Shown: positions 35,785 to 46,349 of the stretch, one piece after another
How positions within the stretch are numbered: position 1 is the first letter of the stretch
Layout: each line of letters begins with the position of its first letter
Assembly (NCBI GenBank): GCA_946122785.1
Contig: CAMGYJ010000004.1
Span: forward strand, 19,242,150 to 19,306,149
Origin: Linum tenue
Taxonomy: Eukaryota; Streptophyta; Magnoliopsida; Malpighiales; Linaceae
DNA length: 64,000 nucleotides
Direction of reading: 5' to 3'
Notes under the pieces: generated by a model
Database searches by the model: none
The model's input: the letters and a program-made list of their open reading frames with translations, nothing else
What the model was told of the DNA's origin: nothing
Made by a program: the position numbers and the translations under genes

Positions 35785-37570
35785 TGATAACATCGCATTC
35801 GAACATGTTTTTTCCTTCATTTCTTGATCGTTTAGCTTAGCGATTGATCGTTCATTGGCCTATTTTATGCTAGGTTGTGTTCTTATGTGATATTTCAGGT
35901 CCTAGTACGCAGATATGGCTTGGGGACGAGTTTTGGGATATTTGGAGGTGAAAGAATGTCGATCGCGAAAACCGGGCAGTAGGGCTACTAAGAAACACGC
36001 CCTCAAACACACCCTCTATGCTGAAAAACACGACCTTGTGTCAGAGGCCGGGTTTTTCCTCTGTACTTCACAAAATTTTCATTTCGAAACACAGCCTCTT
36101 CTAATTAAAACACGACCGAGTTTTTACGGCTTAGAGACCGTGTTTTTGCACCTGTACGGGTTTTATTGGAGAGGAGCTCATGTTTTGAGGCGATCAAATT
36201 TTTGGAGCAAAAACAGAGTTCTAGAGAGAGAAAGTGCGAAGAACAATCCTTAGGAGCTATTTTGGAGTGGATTTCTCACCATTGAAGCCTTGATTGCATC
36301 CCCAGGAGTGAAGATTGACATCCCAAAGCAAATTATTCCCATCTTTATGAGTATGGATGCTTTGATTTCTGTTTTCCTCTCTCCCTATGGAGTAGACCCT
36401 TCTCTCACTTGGGTATGAAGAACCCTAGTTCCATGTGTTAGGAATTTGAGTTGCAATGACTTTTGGATTGGTATACTGATTGGTTTTAATAGATTGAAGT
36501 GTTTATTGAGTCAATTGAATCCTGATCAATTTCTATTGATTTCTGCTGCAACCTGAGATAGATAGAATCTGATTATGTTGTTAGAGCTTCTTCAATCGAT
36601 AGGATTGAATTGGTTGTACGAGAGTCAATCAATTCAATGCTTTATACTGGAATATGTTTCCAGTAGTGGAGTTCTGTGTTAATTGCCTTAGCATTCTAGC
36701 CTGGTGAAGACAATCGTCTGTCGGTTAGTCTGTCTAAGAGGGCTTGGTCGGCTTAAGAGATTCCAAGCTACTATCGAATCTTTTGTAGTTTAATCAACAG
36801 TGGATCAACCAAAGGAAATTACAACTTGGACCTAACTAAGGAGCTAAGGGACTCATTCCCGAGTGACTCTTCTCTTGCTTAAGAAAATCGGACAATTTAC
36901 TGCTTTCTTTTCGTTTTGGTTTGAATTCAACTTCACTCACTTACTCCCGCTAGATAATAGAAGTTCAAGGAGTAGGCAGTAGATCTAGACCCGGAGTTGA
37001 TAAACTAAATCAATGTTCAAGAAGACGCTAGCCGCTATCTAGGTGAGGAGGCACCGCCCAGCGCCCAGGCTGATTAATCGTTGCCTAGACGAGATTAAAC
37101 GTTGAAAAATATATATGATAGATAAGCCATATCCACAAAAACCCAAGTCGCCATATCATTATTCATCCATTCATATTCACATACAACCCTTTTCCACAAT
37201 CCCAAACATCCCAAGTCGCCAACCATGAGGAGGGATCTCACTGTTGGTCGATGAGGGAGAGCGGTTGGTTGAATGGAAATGGGAAATAGAATAGGGTTTG
37301 GGATTTTCACAAAAAAACTACACTTTCCCCCCTTTAGTAGTTATTATGGGCGTAACCCACCAGAGTGAAAACATGCCTCCGAGTGCCTAGGTGCCTAGAT
37401 CAATCACCCAGAGCTAGACGAGACGATTTCCTCCTGCCCAGCTATTAATCACGCCTAGGCGAGAGATTAATCGCGTCTTCTTGAACATTGAATTAAACTT
37501 GCTCACTGTTCTGCATTTCTCGACTGCGATTATACTTGATTGTAGTTTGGTGTTGTGTAGTAGTGTGTCA
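35785..37570 (+). repeat. 3' LTR of the Athila-like element (with nested hAT)
   Basis: Starts TGATAACATCGC right after the polypurine tract and ends GTGTGTCA at 37570, like the left LTR at 31044. Net length is about 1.3 kb once the 480-bp insert at 37011-37490 and its duplicated target are removed. Divergence from the left LTR is roughly 10% by eye, so the insertion is old. Confidence 0.85.
37011..37490. mobile_element. hAT-type MITE nested in 3' LTR
   Basis: 480-bp element with perfect 18-bp TIRs, CAATGTTCAAGAAGACGC. Flanks AACTAAAT and AATTAAAC differ at 2 of 8 positions. The empty site in the partner LTR (near 30965-30975) reads AATTAAAT, so each copy carries one later change, confirming an 8-bp TSD. 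Internal CTAGGCG and GCCTAGG words are repeated near both ends. Confidence 0.88.
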
Positions 37571-38447
37571 TTTGGTCGTCCGAACTCCGATTCGAGGGTG
37601 AAGTCTTGGAAACCCTTAGTCAAGAGTCAAGATAGCTACTTTGGTGGCTTGAATAGAATTCCCTTGACCTAGAGACCTAGAGAGTGGCATTTTTCCACTT
37701 GTTGCACTTCCCTACGATTTACAACCTCCTTATTACGCGTGTCCATTTGATCCGACTAGTCGTAATTGCTAGCTAGGGGGAGCAACATCCCGGTGAAGCC
37801 TTCTCAATTAGTGTCAAATCCATTTACTTTTCCAATCGTTTTAGCTATAGATCGTCGTTGTAACTAAAAACCCATCGCTGGATAATGTTACAAACAATCG
37901 AAGTAGGGGTACGTGGACCGGCCCGGGTTGACATTTAAACATACTTGTCCTATATTGCACCCAGTTAAGGTTTATACTTGGGCCTTAATTGGGAGATTTA
38001 TTGTGATATTCGGGACGAGTCACTGCTCGTCGCCTAACTCCTTCCTCGTCCTCACCTTCCTTGTTCCGACGCGTGCTCGGCTTCCTCCTTCTTTCTTGTC
38101 GAGTCAAGAGTTTTTTTGTTTCTGGGTGCAGTGGTGGTTTCTAGGTCGAGGAGAGCAAAAGAGAGGAAGAAGAACTGAGAAGAAGAAGAAGAAGAAGAAG
38201 AAGAAGAAGAAGAAGAAGAGAGAAAGAAGAAAAGAAGAAGAGTGGATGAGACGGTTGGAGACTTGGAGTGGACAGTTTTAGTGTTAGTTTTTTTTCAATT
38301 TCAAATTCCTCTCACCTGACGATCCCACCCCTTTCCCTCGGCACTCGGCTCAGCTCAGCCGGCTTCCCTTTCCCCCTTTTCTCTCTTACGCCCAACTCGA
38401 TCATTCCTGGCCAATCATTTTCGGGTTGAATGACGTGACCAAATAAG
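37571..38447. other. LTR-like debris and non-coding sequence
   Basis: 37571-37870 contains gypsy LTR-like words (CTAGCTAGGGGGAGCAACAT, comparable to the GAGCTAGGGGGAATCATTCC block in the Athila-like LTR), suggesting another diverged LTR piece. The rest is GC-rich, pyrimidine-rich and simple-repeat sequence. No gene is supported. Confidence 0.45.
38178..38219. repeat. (GAA)n microsatellite
   Basis: Uninterrupted AGA/GAA trinucleotide run, about 14 units, inside purine-rich sequence. Likely polymorphic. Open frames through it are artefacts of the repeat. Confidence 0.95.
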
Positions 38448-38678
38448 GCCCTGTTTACTTTCATTTCTGTTTCCTGTTTTTTAGAAAATAGATGTTGAAA
38501 ATAGGTGAAAACGACATTTTTTCATTTTCGAAAACAGCAGAAAGTTGCCACTTTTTGTTTTCAGAGTTAGAAACGAATAGAAAACAGAATGAAAAATTAA
38601 ACATGTTTTCTCGTTTCGTTAGCCAAATTTATGACATGTAAACAGAAAACAGGAAATGAAAATAGAAGTGAACAGGGC
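38448..38678. mobile_element. Short MITE with GCCCTGTT ends
   Basis: 231 bp with inverted ends GCCCTGTT(T/C)ACTT. Similarity between the arms extends over about 35 bp (CATTTCCTGTTTT). The interior is A-rich with repeated GAAAACAG words. The TSD is not clear, so the superfamily is unassigned. Confidence 0.65.
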
Positions 38679-38806
38679 GACGTTGTGAGTTGGTGTAAAA
38701 AAAAAAATGCTATGTATACCATAGCAAAATCGCAATTAAGCCCACTGCAATCTTCTATTTTTTTACAATTTGGGCCACCGTGTTATGCTATTTTGCTCGT
38801 GTTACT

Positions 38807-39172
38807 TAGGGGTGTCAATTCGGGTTCGGTTTTTCGAGTTTACCCGAAACCGACCCAATTATACATATTTTCGGTTTTTCGGGTTCGGGTTTGTCTCGGG
38901 TTCGGGTTTTTCGGTTTCGGGTTCGGTTTTGCTTATCGGTTTTTCGGGTTCCGGCTAAAAACCTCCAACGAATAGAACTCGCCCCGTATTTTTAGGCGTT
39001 CGGATTTTCGGGTTTCGGTTTTCCTTTAACCGAACCCGATAAGGAATTTTCGGGTTTCAGGTAACCGAAACCCGCAAGTCCTTATCGGGTTCGGGTTCGG
39101 TTTTAGTGATTTCGGTTTCGGTTTTTCGGGTTTTTTCGGGTTCCGGTTTGGGTAACCGAACCGACACCCCTA
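38807..39172. mobile_element. hAT-type non-autonomous element, TTCGGG-rich ends
   Basis: 366-bp element with TIR TAGGGGTGTC and an exact 8-bp TSD, GTGTTACT (38799-38806 and 39173-39180). Its whole length is loaded with TTCGGGTTCGG and TTTTTCGGGT units. It lies 250 bp upstream of the bL17 start codon, next to the gene's promoter motifs. Confidence 0.94.
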
Positions 39173-39207
39173 GTGTTACTACATCCATGTCCATTTCACT
39201 TTCAGGC

Positions 39208-39272
39208 AGGCCCATTTTCTTTAGTGTAGGCCAGATAATACAGCTTGGGCTTCCACATTACCACTAGGCCCA
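39208..39272 (+). promoter_or_regulatory. Site II-type motifs upstream of bL17
   Basis: Two AGGCCCA motifs (39208-39214 and 39266-39272) and one TGGGCT (39246-39251) lie 150-215 bp before the start codon. TGGGCY/AGGCCCA boxes are established TCP-bound elements of plant ribosomal-protein and organellar-biogenesis promoters. Regulation itself is inferred. Confidence 0.6.
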
Positions 39273-39422
39273 GTTAAAAACCTGAATTGGCTTCTTCAAG
39301 GTCGATTCCATATCCTAATCCATTCCTTATCCATAGGACGGAGACGGACAGTGGTCGGTCGGAGCTCTGAGCGAGAAAGAAGAAGAAGAAGAAAGAAAAA
39401 AAGGCGACAAGCAAACGCGACG

Positions 39423-40238
39423 ATGCTCGTGACGGCGGCAGCGGCGGCGGGCGGTACTTGTCACAGCAGATGGAGCATGGCATCCTTAACCGCTGCTCTC
39501 CCTAGTCCTTCCCTGCATTCTTCGCGTCCTCCTATTGCCCGTATGCGATTTCAATCCTCCCGTACCTCCCACGCCGTCGCCGTCGCTCGCCATAGCTCCC
39601 CACTGCACTCTTTCGCCGGACTTGCGCCTCTTAACCCTCTCCTTTCCCTTGGATTCACTGGTACTTTTCACTTCCTATTTTCACTCCTTCCACATTTTGA
39701 CTTATCAAGGATTCAATTTTTCCGATTCCCCGCTTCTAATTGCTTGTATTGTGTATCCGATTGATAATTCAGCAGCGTTTAACTACAAATTGAGTCAATG
39801 TTGTGGATGTTGGCTTGTTTGATTCTTGCAGAACATGCTAGCAACCATTTCTTCCCTTCCATTGATAATGGGTCACGATTCTTTGCAATGAGGCATGGGA
39901 GACGAATTGCGAGGCTCAATCGGCCTCCAGACCAACGGAAAGCATTGCTGAGAGGCCTCACTACTCAGTTGTTAAAGCACGGTAGGATCAAAACCACCAG
40001 AGCTCGGGCTAGCGCCATGAGGAAGTTTGTTGACAAGATGATTACGTTAGCCAAGGATGGGTCGCTCCACAAGAGGAGACAAGCTCTGGGTTTCATCTAC
40101 GAGAAGCAGATTGTACATGCCTTGTTCGCAGAAGTTCCGGATAGATATGGGGAAAGAAATGGTGGATACACGAGAATCATCAGAACTCTGCCGAGGCGTG
40201 GGGACAATGCTCCCATGGCGTACATTGAACTTGTCTAG
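39423..40238 (+). CDS. RPL17: Organellar (probably plastid) ribosomal protein bL17
   Basis: Large-subunit ribosomal protein bL17, which sits near the peptide-tunnel exit of bacterial-type ribosomes. Two exons: 39423-39660 and 39832-40238, with a GT-AG intron in phase 1; 214 residues in total. The first ATG of the frame is 39423. Residues 1 to about 83 form a Ser/Ala/Arg-rich transit peptide ending in a [11 protein letters not shown] segment, which I associate with plastid L17 of other plants. The mature domain starts near [14 protein letters not shown], then [20 protein letters not shown], the bL17 signature, and ends [14 protein letters not shown]. All conserved blocks are intact, so the gene is probably functional. 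A mitochondrial or dual destination is possible. A hAT element lies 250 bp upstream. Confidence 0.95.
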
Positions 40239-42080
40239 GTACTTTTCTCAGAATGAATCCCCGTCCTTGCTATCGAATCCAAATGGTGTGTGTGCACTTT
40301 GATGATTACTGTTGAATATTTACCCTTTGATGCTCATAAGTCATAAGGGTAGTGTGTTTGGTTGCCATCTGATTTTAGAACTGAGTGTTGAATTTGAGTC
40401 ATAGATGTTCAAGGCCACAAAGTGGCTTGTTCTCTCTCGACTTATATTAAGCTACGAATTTGGATGCATAGTTAGGTGATGTAGTGAGTTATAGTGTCCA
40501 AAGTACTTTAGATGACTATGTTAGCGGGCACTTTGCCCATGTGTGTATGAAATGGCACTCCAAACTGTTTTGTATTTTTGCCAGTCGCTGTTGCTAGAGT
40601 TCATCAGGCACTCTGGTTGTTCTTGCTCTATATTCTTTGCTCTAAGGAATGTATTCACAATAATGCACCTGAATTTGTGATCCACAAGTTAGTTTTAGGT
40701 TCTGCTTTGTCACTAATCAAGTTGCTTCCTGGATGCATGGTCTTTCTTTTCTCCATGTTTGCCTTGGCTTGTCGATACTACTACGCATTAGTTGTCTTGG
40801 TCTCTCAACACGTACATACTAACTAACCAGCAATGTCAACATATGCTTTAAAGTACTCCATTTTCAACAGCCATGACATTTTCTACTTTCCCACCAGTTA
40901 ACTACCATCTACCGTTAGGTTTTTGGCACGTCCTTATCTGCCTTCCGGTTCGTTATCCTGATTATAGTCTTTTTGTCTAATTTTGTTGATAGGTTTGATC
41001 GAAGTTCAGGTTCTTCCCGCGCATCCTGCAGTTTGGACAGTTCAAACTTTCTTTACAGCTTCTCCAAAGTCATTCATATGGTTCTTTTTGAATCAGAACT
41101 ATAGGGTCGACTTGAAGCTTTATCTGTGTAATTGCTGCTTGTCTTTCTGTGAGTAGTAAACTGATATTCTTTGTTTGAAAGTTTCTTCTCAGTTCTGTCA
41201 CTCCTCTTCTCTTCTGTGGCGCTCTTGTGTTTGGTCCACTGCTGTTTGCCTCGACCGTAAACCATAAACCAATCTCGATGGGCCGGCCCATCAAATTTCC
41301 TGGACAAAAAGATTAACCCGATGACGGGCCCGGTAACACCATCCGTACTCCACGAGTCCACATCTCGTAGCCAAATAGTCACGGATACAGAAGCGACCCC
41401 TGATTCGCCCGATCTTTTCGACTTTTTCCCCCTTGTGAAATTTCGCTATCTCTCCAACCAAGAAGAAAAATAAATCACAAAAGTTAAAGCGGAAAAAGAA
41501 AACAGAACCACCGATTACAATCACGCGCTACACGGTCCGTGCATCTCACTCACCAATCAAAACCTTGCGGGTCCCGCCAGAGACAGTAACAGGTAAGGAG
41601 GCTGGTCAACCGTAGTCCCAACGTGGGCACGCAGGCGCGTGGTTCAAAGAAGGGTAAGTGTTGGTGGGAGGGTTGGTGCCGGGGGAGGCGTGGAGTGGTG
41701 GGGGAGGTTGGGAACTGTTGGCAATTGCGAACTTTTTTTTTCCTTCTTCTTTTTTTTTTTTTTTGCTTTTGCTTTGCCCGAATCGCCTGTGAGCGGGACC
41801 TGCGTCTCTTATCGTGAACTAGCGGATAGAAGGAAGGGAACGATACCATCATCACCACCATCATCATATCATATGCCCTTTCCTGATAAAATCCATATGT
41901 ATCATCACCATCATCAGCCATGCCGCCTCCGCCCTACCTCTTCTTCTTCTTCCGCTTGATCGCTCCCGACGCCGGCACTCCGACGCGGATCCCCAACCGG
42001 CCGACTCGCTTCTTTTAGCTTTTGTCTGGAAAAGGCGTTTTCCCTCCTCCCTTCCACCCCCGCCCCAGCGGCTTGACTCG
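40239..42080. other. 3' UTR of bL17 and intergenic / Dr1 promoter region
   Basis: No further gene is seen. The first few hundred bases are probably bL17 3' UTR. 41200-41950 is purine/pyrimidine skewed with T runs (41718-41765), a TCATCACCACCATCATCAT simple stretch and GC-rich leader-like sequence, which fits a promoter and 5' UTR for Dr1. Open frames here are shadows. Confidence 0.6.
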
Positions 42081-42273
42081 GTGAGTCGCTGAATCCTGTC
42101 TCTTGTTTTCCTCGGTTTTATCTCCGGCGCCGTTGTTTTTCCGATTCTGCGTTTTCCAGATCTGCGTACTCTTCGATTTAATTTTCCTTCGGTTTGATTC
42201 AATACGGCGTTACGTATGGCCTTGGTGCTGAATTTATTCTACTCTGTTGCTTAGGGTTTGAGATAAGTAAAAG

Positions 42274-44089
42274 ATGGACCCGATGGATATTGTTGGTAAA
42301 TCGAAGGAAGACGCTTCGCTTCCTAAAGGTAAATTTTCGGGTTTGCAATGGATCGTCCAATTATCTGCTACGATCTATTTCCTTTTTTTAATCAATTGTG
42401 TGCTACTTCAGCTGTTATAGGAATTTTCTTGTAGTGTGTTGTTTTGATTTGAGATGCTCGTTGGTGGACATATCTGAAGGATAATACAATTAGTGGGATC
42501 CTTGTGTTATTGGTTCCTTGGTTTGGGACTGGGAAGGGAATAGATGAAAAGATCCGAGGATTAACTTCCTTGGGTAGCGCATCAATATTGTTGAACTTTT
42601 CTGGTGCAGGGCAATAGAGTGAGAGGCAATTTGACTGTAGGGTTTGCTTCCTGAGGTCAGCTGTTTATGAAACTCTTAACCCTTTCATTTGTTCTTGGTA
42701 TCTGGCCCACTCAGTCATGGAGTAATGTTACATTGTCACTATAGGTTAAGTATGGTCTTTAATCTCTGAGAGTTTGGAATGGATACCTTAAACACCTTGA
42801 CCTTCATGCCTTCGGTACTCTTTTATCAGGATTGATGGTGCCTTGTATGATATAATTCAGCTAGCTGTTAATCCCTTGATAGGGTTTCTTTGTCTATGAT
42901 TTGGCAATTTCTACCTGAAGTGCTTGTCTGTGCTGATTCTGGTTGTGTATGTTGGATTAAAATATATGATCTACTGACATAGATTGTGTGTTTTATCCTC
43001 TCAGCAACTATGACCAAAATTATTAAAGAGATGTTACCACCAGACGTGCGTGTTGCACGGGATGCCCAAGATCTTCTGATTGAATGTTGTGTAGGTGAGT
43101 TTTTTATGCATTCGTCGAGCATTGCGTTGCGCCTTGTCATCTCTACCGTAGTTTCTGTGTTATGACTTTCTTGTTTGGAGATCAGTTGGCTTCTGGTCTT
43201 CCTTGAAGGATTTGACCCATTTTATCATGCTGTAGCCCAGATCAGTCTGTTCACTTCGCACACTGTAATTAGTTGCCTAGGTGTTTCCACAGGTTCATAA
43301 AGTTTGTTGCTCAGTGTTTCAGTTATTCTAAGCATTACTTCATCTACTATAGTTTTTGCTCTCTGTATGATTTTCATGCTCAATTGGGTTCAACTCTTTT
43401 TTGCAGAGTTCATTAATCTCATATCCTCAGAGTCTAATGAAGTATGTAGCAGAGAAGATAAACGAACCATTGCACCTGAACATGTTCTCAAGGCTCTAGA
43501 GGTTCTTACCTTATTCCACTTCTTTCAATTAATTGTATTGTTTGTTTGGGTTGTGGGTTTATGCTCAATTGTTCTGATAATTGATAAAGAAGTATGAGGC
43601 CACGTGAACTAAACCTTGGCTAGGCTTTGTGAAAAATGGCTGCCATAGGACAACTGATACTGTCTAATAAATGATTGAATTGTGTGAATATTGAGATCAT
43701 AGTATTGGTCGTTGGGTTAGTGACCTAACGTCCAATCTCTCTGCCCTTATAAGGTTCTTGGTTTTGGAGAATACATCGAGGAGGTTTATGCTGCTTATGA
43801 GCAACACAAGCTTGAAACGATGGTAATTTCTATGGCCGAGTCTGATCTCTTCTGTTTCGTCCCCTTTTTTTTATGATGTTTGGCTCGTCAAAGAAGGCTG
43901 AGTTCTTATGCTTGATTTCAGCAGGACACTCTAAAAGGCGGTGGTAAGTGGAACGGAACAGAGATGTCGGAGGAAGAAGCAGCAGCAGAGCAACAGAGAA
44001 TGTTTGCAGAGGCAAGAGCAAGAATGAACGGAGGTGGGGTCGCTGCCCCGAAGCAACAAACTGAGAACGATAGAAGTTTAGAGAGCTAA
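42274..44089 (+). CDS. DR1: Protein Dr1 homolog (NC2-beta)
   Basis: Histone-fold subunit of negative cofactor 2, which pairs with NC2-alpha (DRAP1), clamps TBP on DNA and blocks TFIIA/TFIIB entry. Five exons: 42274-42328, 43005-43094, 43407-43501, 43754-43822 and 43922-44089, giving 158 residues; frames close exactly. The N-terminus MDPMDIVGKSKEDASLPKAT leads into the H2B-like histone fold (TKIIKEMLPPDVRVARDAQD, FINLISSESNEVCSREDKRT, APEHVLKALEVLGFGEY). The tail carries the plant-conserved EEEAAAEQQRMFAEARARMN segment. The intron-4 acceptor is a CAGCAG tandem, so one Gln (first residue of exon 5) may be alternatively included. A 5' UTR intron (about 42081-42254, GTGAGT...TTAG) is likely. The intron-3 donor (GTTCTT) is weak but canonical in its first two bases. 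Confidence 0.95.
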
Positions 44090-44530
44090 TTTGTAGTAGT
44101 TGTAGTAGTAGTGGTATTTCAGCCATTTTCATTTGTTATCTTTTCTTTTACTTGAAAAGATTTCGTCTGGGAAAACAACATAGGCAGGCAGGCAACATCT
44201 CACACAGAAATCTTCTACCTTGCAGTCCTTGTACTAGTGGTTTCTTTTTTTTCATTTTCTCCTGATTATTAATATAGTAGATTTGTACAAAGAATGCAGG
44301 TGGCAAGTGCAGTTTACTACCACTGTGGATATGCGGTTAGATTTGTGTACTTTAGCCACCTATGGATCTTCATCCTGATGTATAACTCAGAAAAAAATAT
44401 AATTAGTCCAAGTTTGTTCACTCAAATCCGCTTGTTTTTATACGTTTAAAACTTTCATTTTTATATTATTATTATTAAAGGATTTTGTTAACATGAGTTA
44501 ATTGATTTGGTCTACTTATGGAATTCATTT
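44090..44530. other. Dr1 3' UTR and intergenic sequence
   Basis: T-rich sequence with several AATAAA-like and TATTAATATAG stretches suitable for polyadenylation near 44260-44290. No gene. Confidence 0.5.
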
Positions 44531-45088
44531 GGGTGCGTTTGGATAAGTGTATTTTAAATGTAAGGTATTTGAAATACTAGCATTTGAAATGAATGTATTT
44601 GAAATACATGTAATTCAAATTTACTCATTTGTAATATGTTTGTATTTTCTATTTTACGATTTTCAATTTGAATTTTTAAATTTCTGGTCACTTACTACAA
44701 ATTTTGGTAAATTACAATTTGGTACCCAAATTTATTTTTTCTTAATATTTAGTACCTAAAATTTTAAAATTTTACAAAAAGGTCCTGAAATTTTGATGGT
44801 AAAATTACATTTTTGGTACCTTTATATGTTTTCCCTCACACTATAGTACCTAAACTTTTCATATTTTACAAATAGGTCCAATTTTTTGTTAGGAGGTATT
44901 TCATATCACTAGTTGTTGAAATGTATTTGAAGTTGACAAAAAATACACTAGACATGTATTTGGAAATCACCCCATAAATTTGATACAAATCCAAATACCA
45001 AATGTAATTAATATCCAAACACATGATTTGGTATTTGAAAATCCAAATCACAAATACCAAATCCAAATCATTTTATCCAAACGCACCC
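44531..45088. mobile_element. MITE with GGGTGCGTTTGGATAA ends
   Basis: 558 bp with perfect 16-bp TIRs, GGGTGCGTTTGGATAA. Arms are rich in ATTTGAAATAC/GGTATTTG words. The middle (about 44690-44880) holds a separate common plant repeat with TTTGGTACC and TTACAAA(A/T)AGGTCC words, probably nested. No clear TSD was found. Confidence 0.75.
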
Positions 45089-45503
45089 TTGGAAATTTTA
45101 TTTCAATTCCCCGAAATTGCTATAACTACTTTCAATTCCATAGAATTCAAAGTTTAGAATTGAAAATGAATCATTTTGAATATCAAATATAAAAATGTTT
45201 CAATTTAAAATAAATTTTTCAAAATAAGTTTCCGAACTATTTACTGTACTCTTCGAAGGAGAAGGGGCCAGATCCAGAAATTGGCCAACCAGATGAACGG
45301 ACGACATTGACCTCATATTTCTTTGCCCAGCACATGCTCGACGGATTTCCTCAGAGAACCCCGGAAGTACTGCATAAAATTTACCAACAGAACTGCTTTC
45401 CTTTCCGCGGCTGCTGGTAATTCCTTGATGGTTTAAGGCTCTCTTACCAATTTTAGCTTGCTTAGGCATCCCATCTCTCTCGGACTTCATTCCGGAGATC
45501 GAC

Positions 45504-46349
45504 ATGGCGCTTGTCGTTCCTAGACCACCCACACTCCATCTCAGAACTTGTAGCATTTTCGGGAACCATTTCAAACCTTCCCTCGTCGTCGCCGTGCCCA
45601 TCCAGATGCAGAGTAAGTACTCTGAACTCTCATAGACAGTAAGTCCCCTCCCATTAATTTCCACCAGGCGTCCTTAGTTGTGTTTCCGCCACCTGTTTGT
45701 GAAAAGTCCTCAATGAACCTCTGTTTTTCCTTCGTTTGCCGCTTAGACTTTCGGGCCATGAACCTGGTTGCCAGATCAAGAGCGAATCCAGCAAGAACAG
45801 AAAGTGCTAAAACCATGAACAGGAGGAGGCTAAAGAAGGTAACTTTTCAACCGTGTTTTCTTCTGTTTCCTATTCAATTGGGAGATATCGGTTAAAGCTT
45901 TTGCGATATCAACAACAGTTCAACGGGACGCCCATGAAGCCACGGCTGTCAGTGTTCTGTTCAACCAAGCAACTTTATGCAATGCTGGTGGATGATCAAA
46001 ACAAGAAAATTTTGTTTTACGGAAGCACCATCCAGAAATCCATTCGAGGCGATCCACCTTGTTCCACGATCGTGAGACCACGCTACCAGAGCCTTATGAT
46101 TTTTTTGTGCTGTCCACTTTCTGATTGTTGTTGCGTATTTATTATTGACAGGAAGCTGCTGAAAGACTGGGTGAGGAACTCATCAAGGCATGTGTTAGTC
46201 ATAGCATCAATGAAGTTACTTATGATCGGAATGGGAACCCTCCGCGTGGGGAGAAGATGAAAGCATTCGAGATCGCGATTTCACAACATGGGTTCTTGCC
46301 TGATCGATCGACCAGGACAAGGATTCCTGCAGCTGCAACACCACCTTAG
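45504..46349 (+). CDS. uL18-family ribosomal protein (L18p/L5e), probably organellar
   Basis: Ribosomal protein of the uL18 family, which binds 5S rRNA in bacterial-type ribosomes. Secure exons: (about 45678)-45838, 45919-46071 and 46152-46349, all with GT-AG borders and phase 0. They read ARSRANPARTESAK, then NGTPMKPRLSVFCSTKQLYA, MLVDDQNKK, FYGSTIQKSIRGDPPCSTI, then EAAERLGEELIKACVSHSIN, YDRNGNPPRGEKMKAFEIAI and HGFLPD. The N-terminus is less sure. An ATG at 45504 (MALVVPRPPTLHLRTC) gives a transit-like exon to a GTAAGT donor at 45613, and a TTAG acceptor at 45677 keeps frame, but that intron is only 65 bp. Otherwise the start is the ATG at 45713 or 45758. A short non-conserved tail follows HGFLPD. 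Confidence 0.85.

Noticed and set aside
37913..38281. 122-codon plus-strand frame with a poly-Lys run
   Set aside because: The Lys run comes from the (GAA)n microsatellite, and there are no conserved features before it.
39351..39422. Upstream extension of the bL17 frame to 39351
   Set aside because: That frame begins at GTG, not ATG. The first ATG is 39423 and gives a normal transit peptide.
45200..45664. 154-codon minus-strand open frame opposite the uL18 5' region
   Set aside because: It begins at a non-ATG codon, overlaps the likely uL18 first exon in antisense, and matches no family I recognise.
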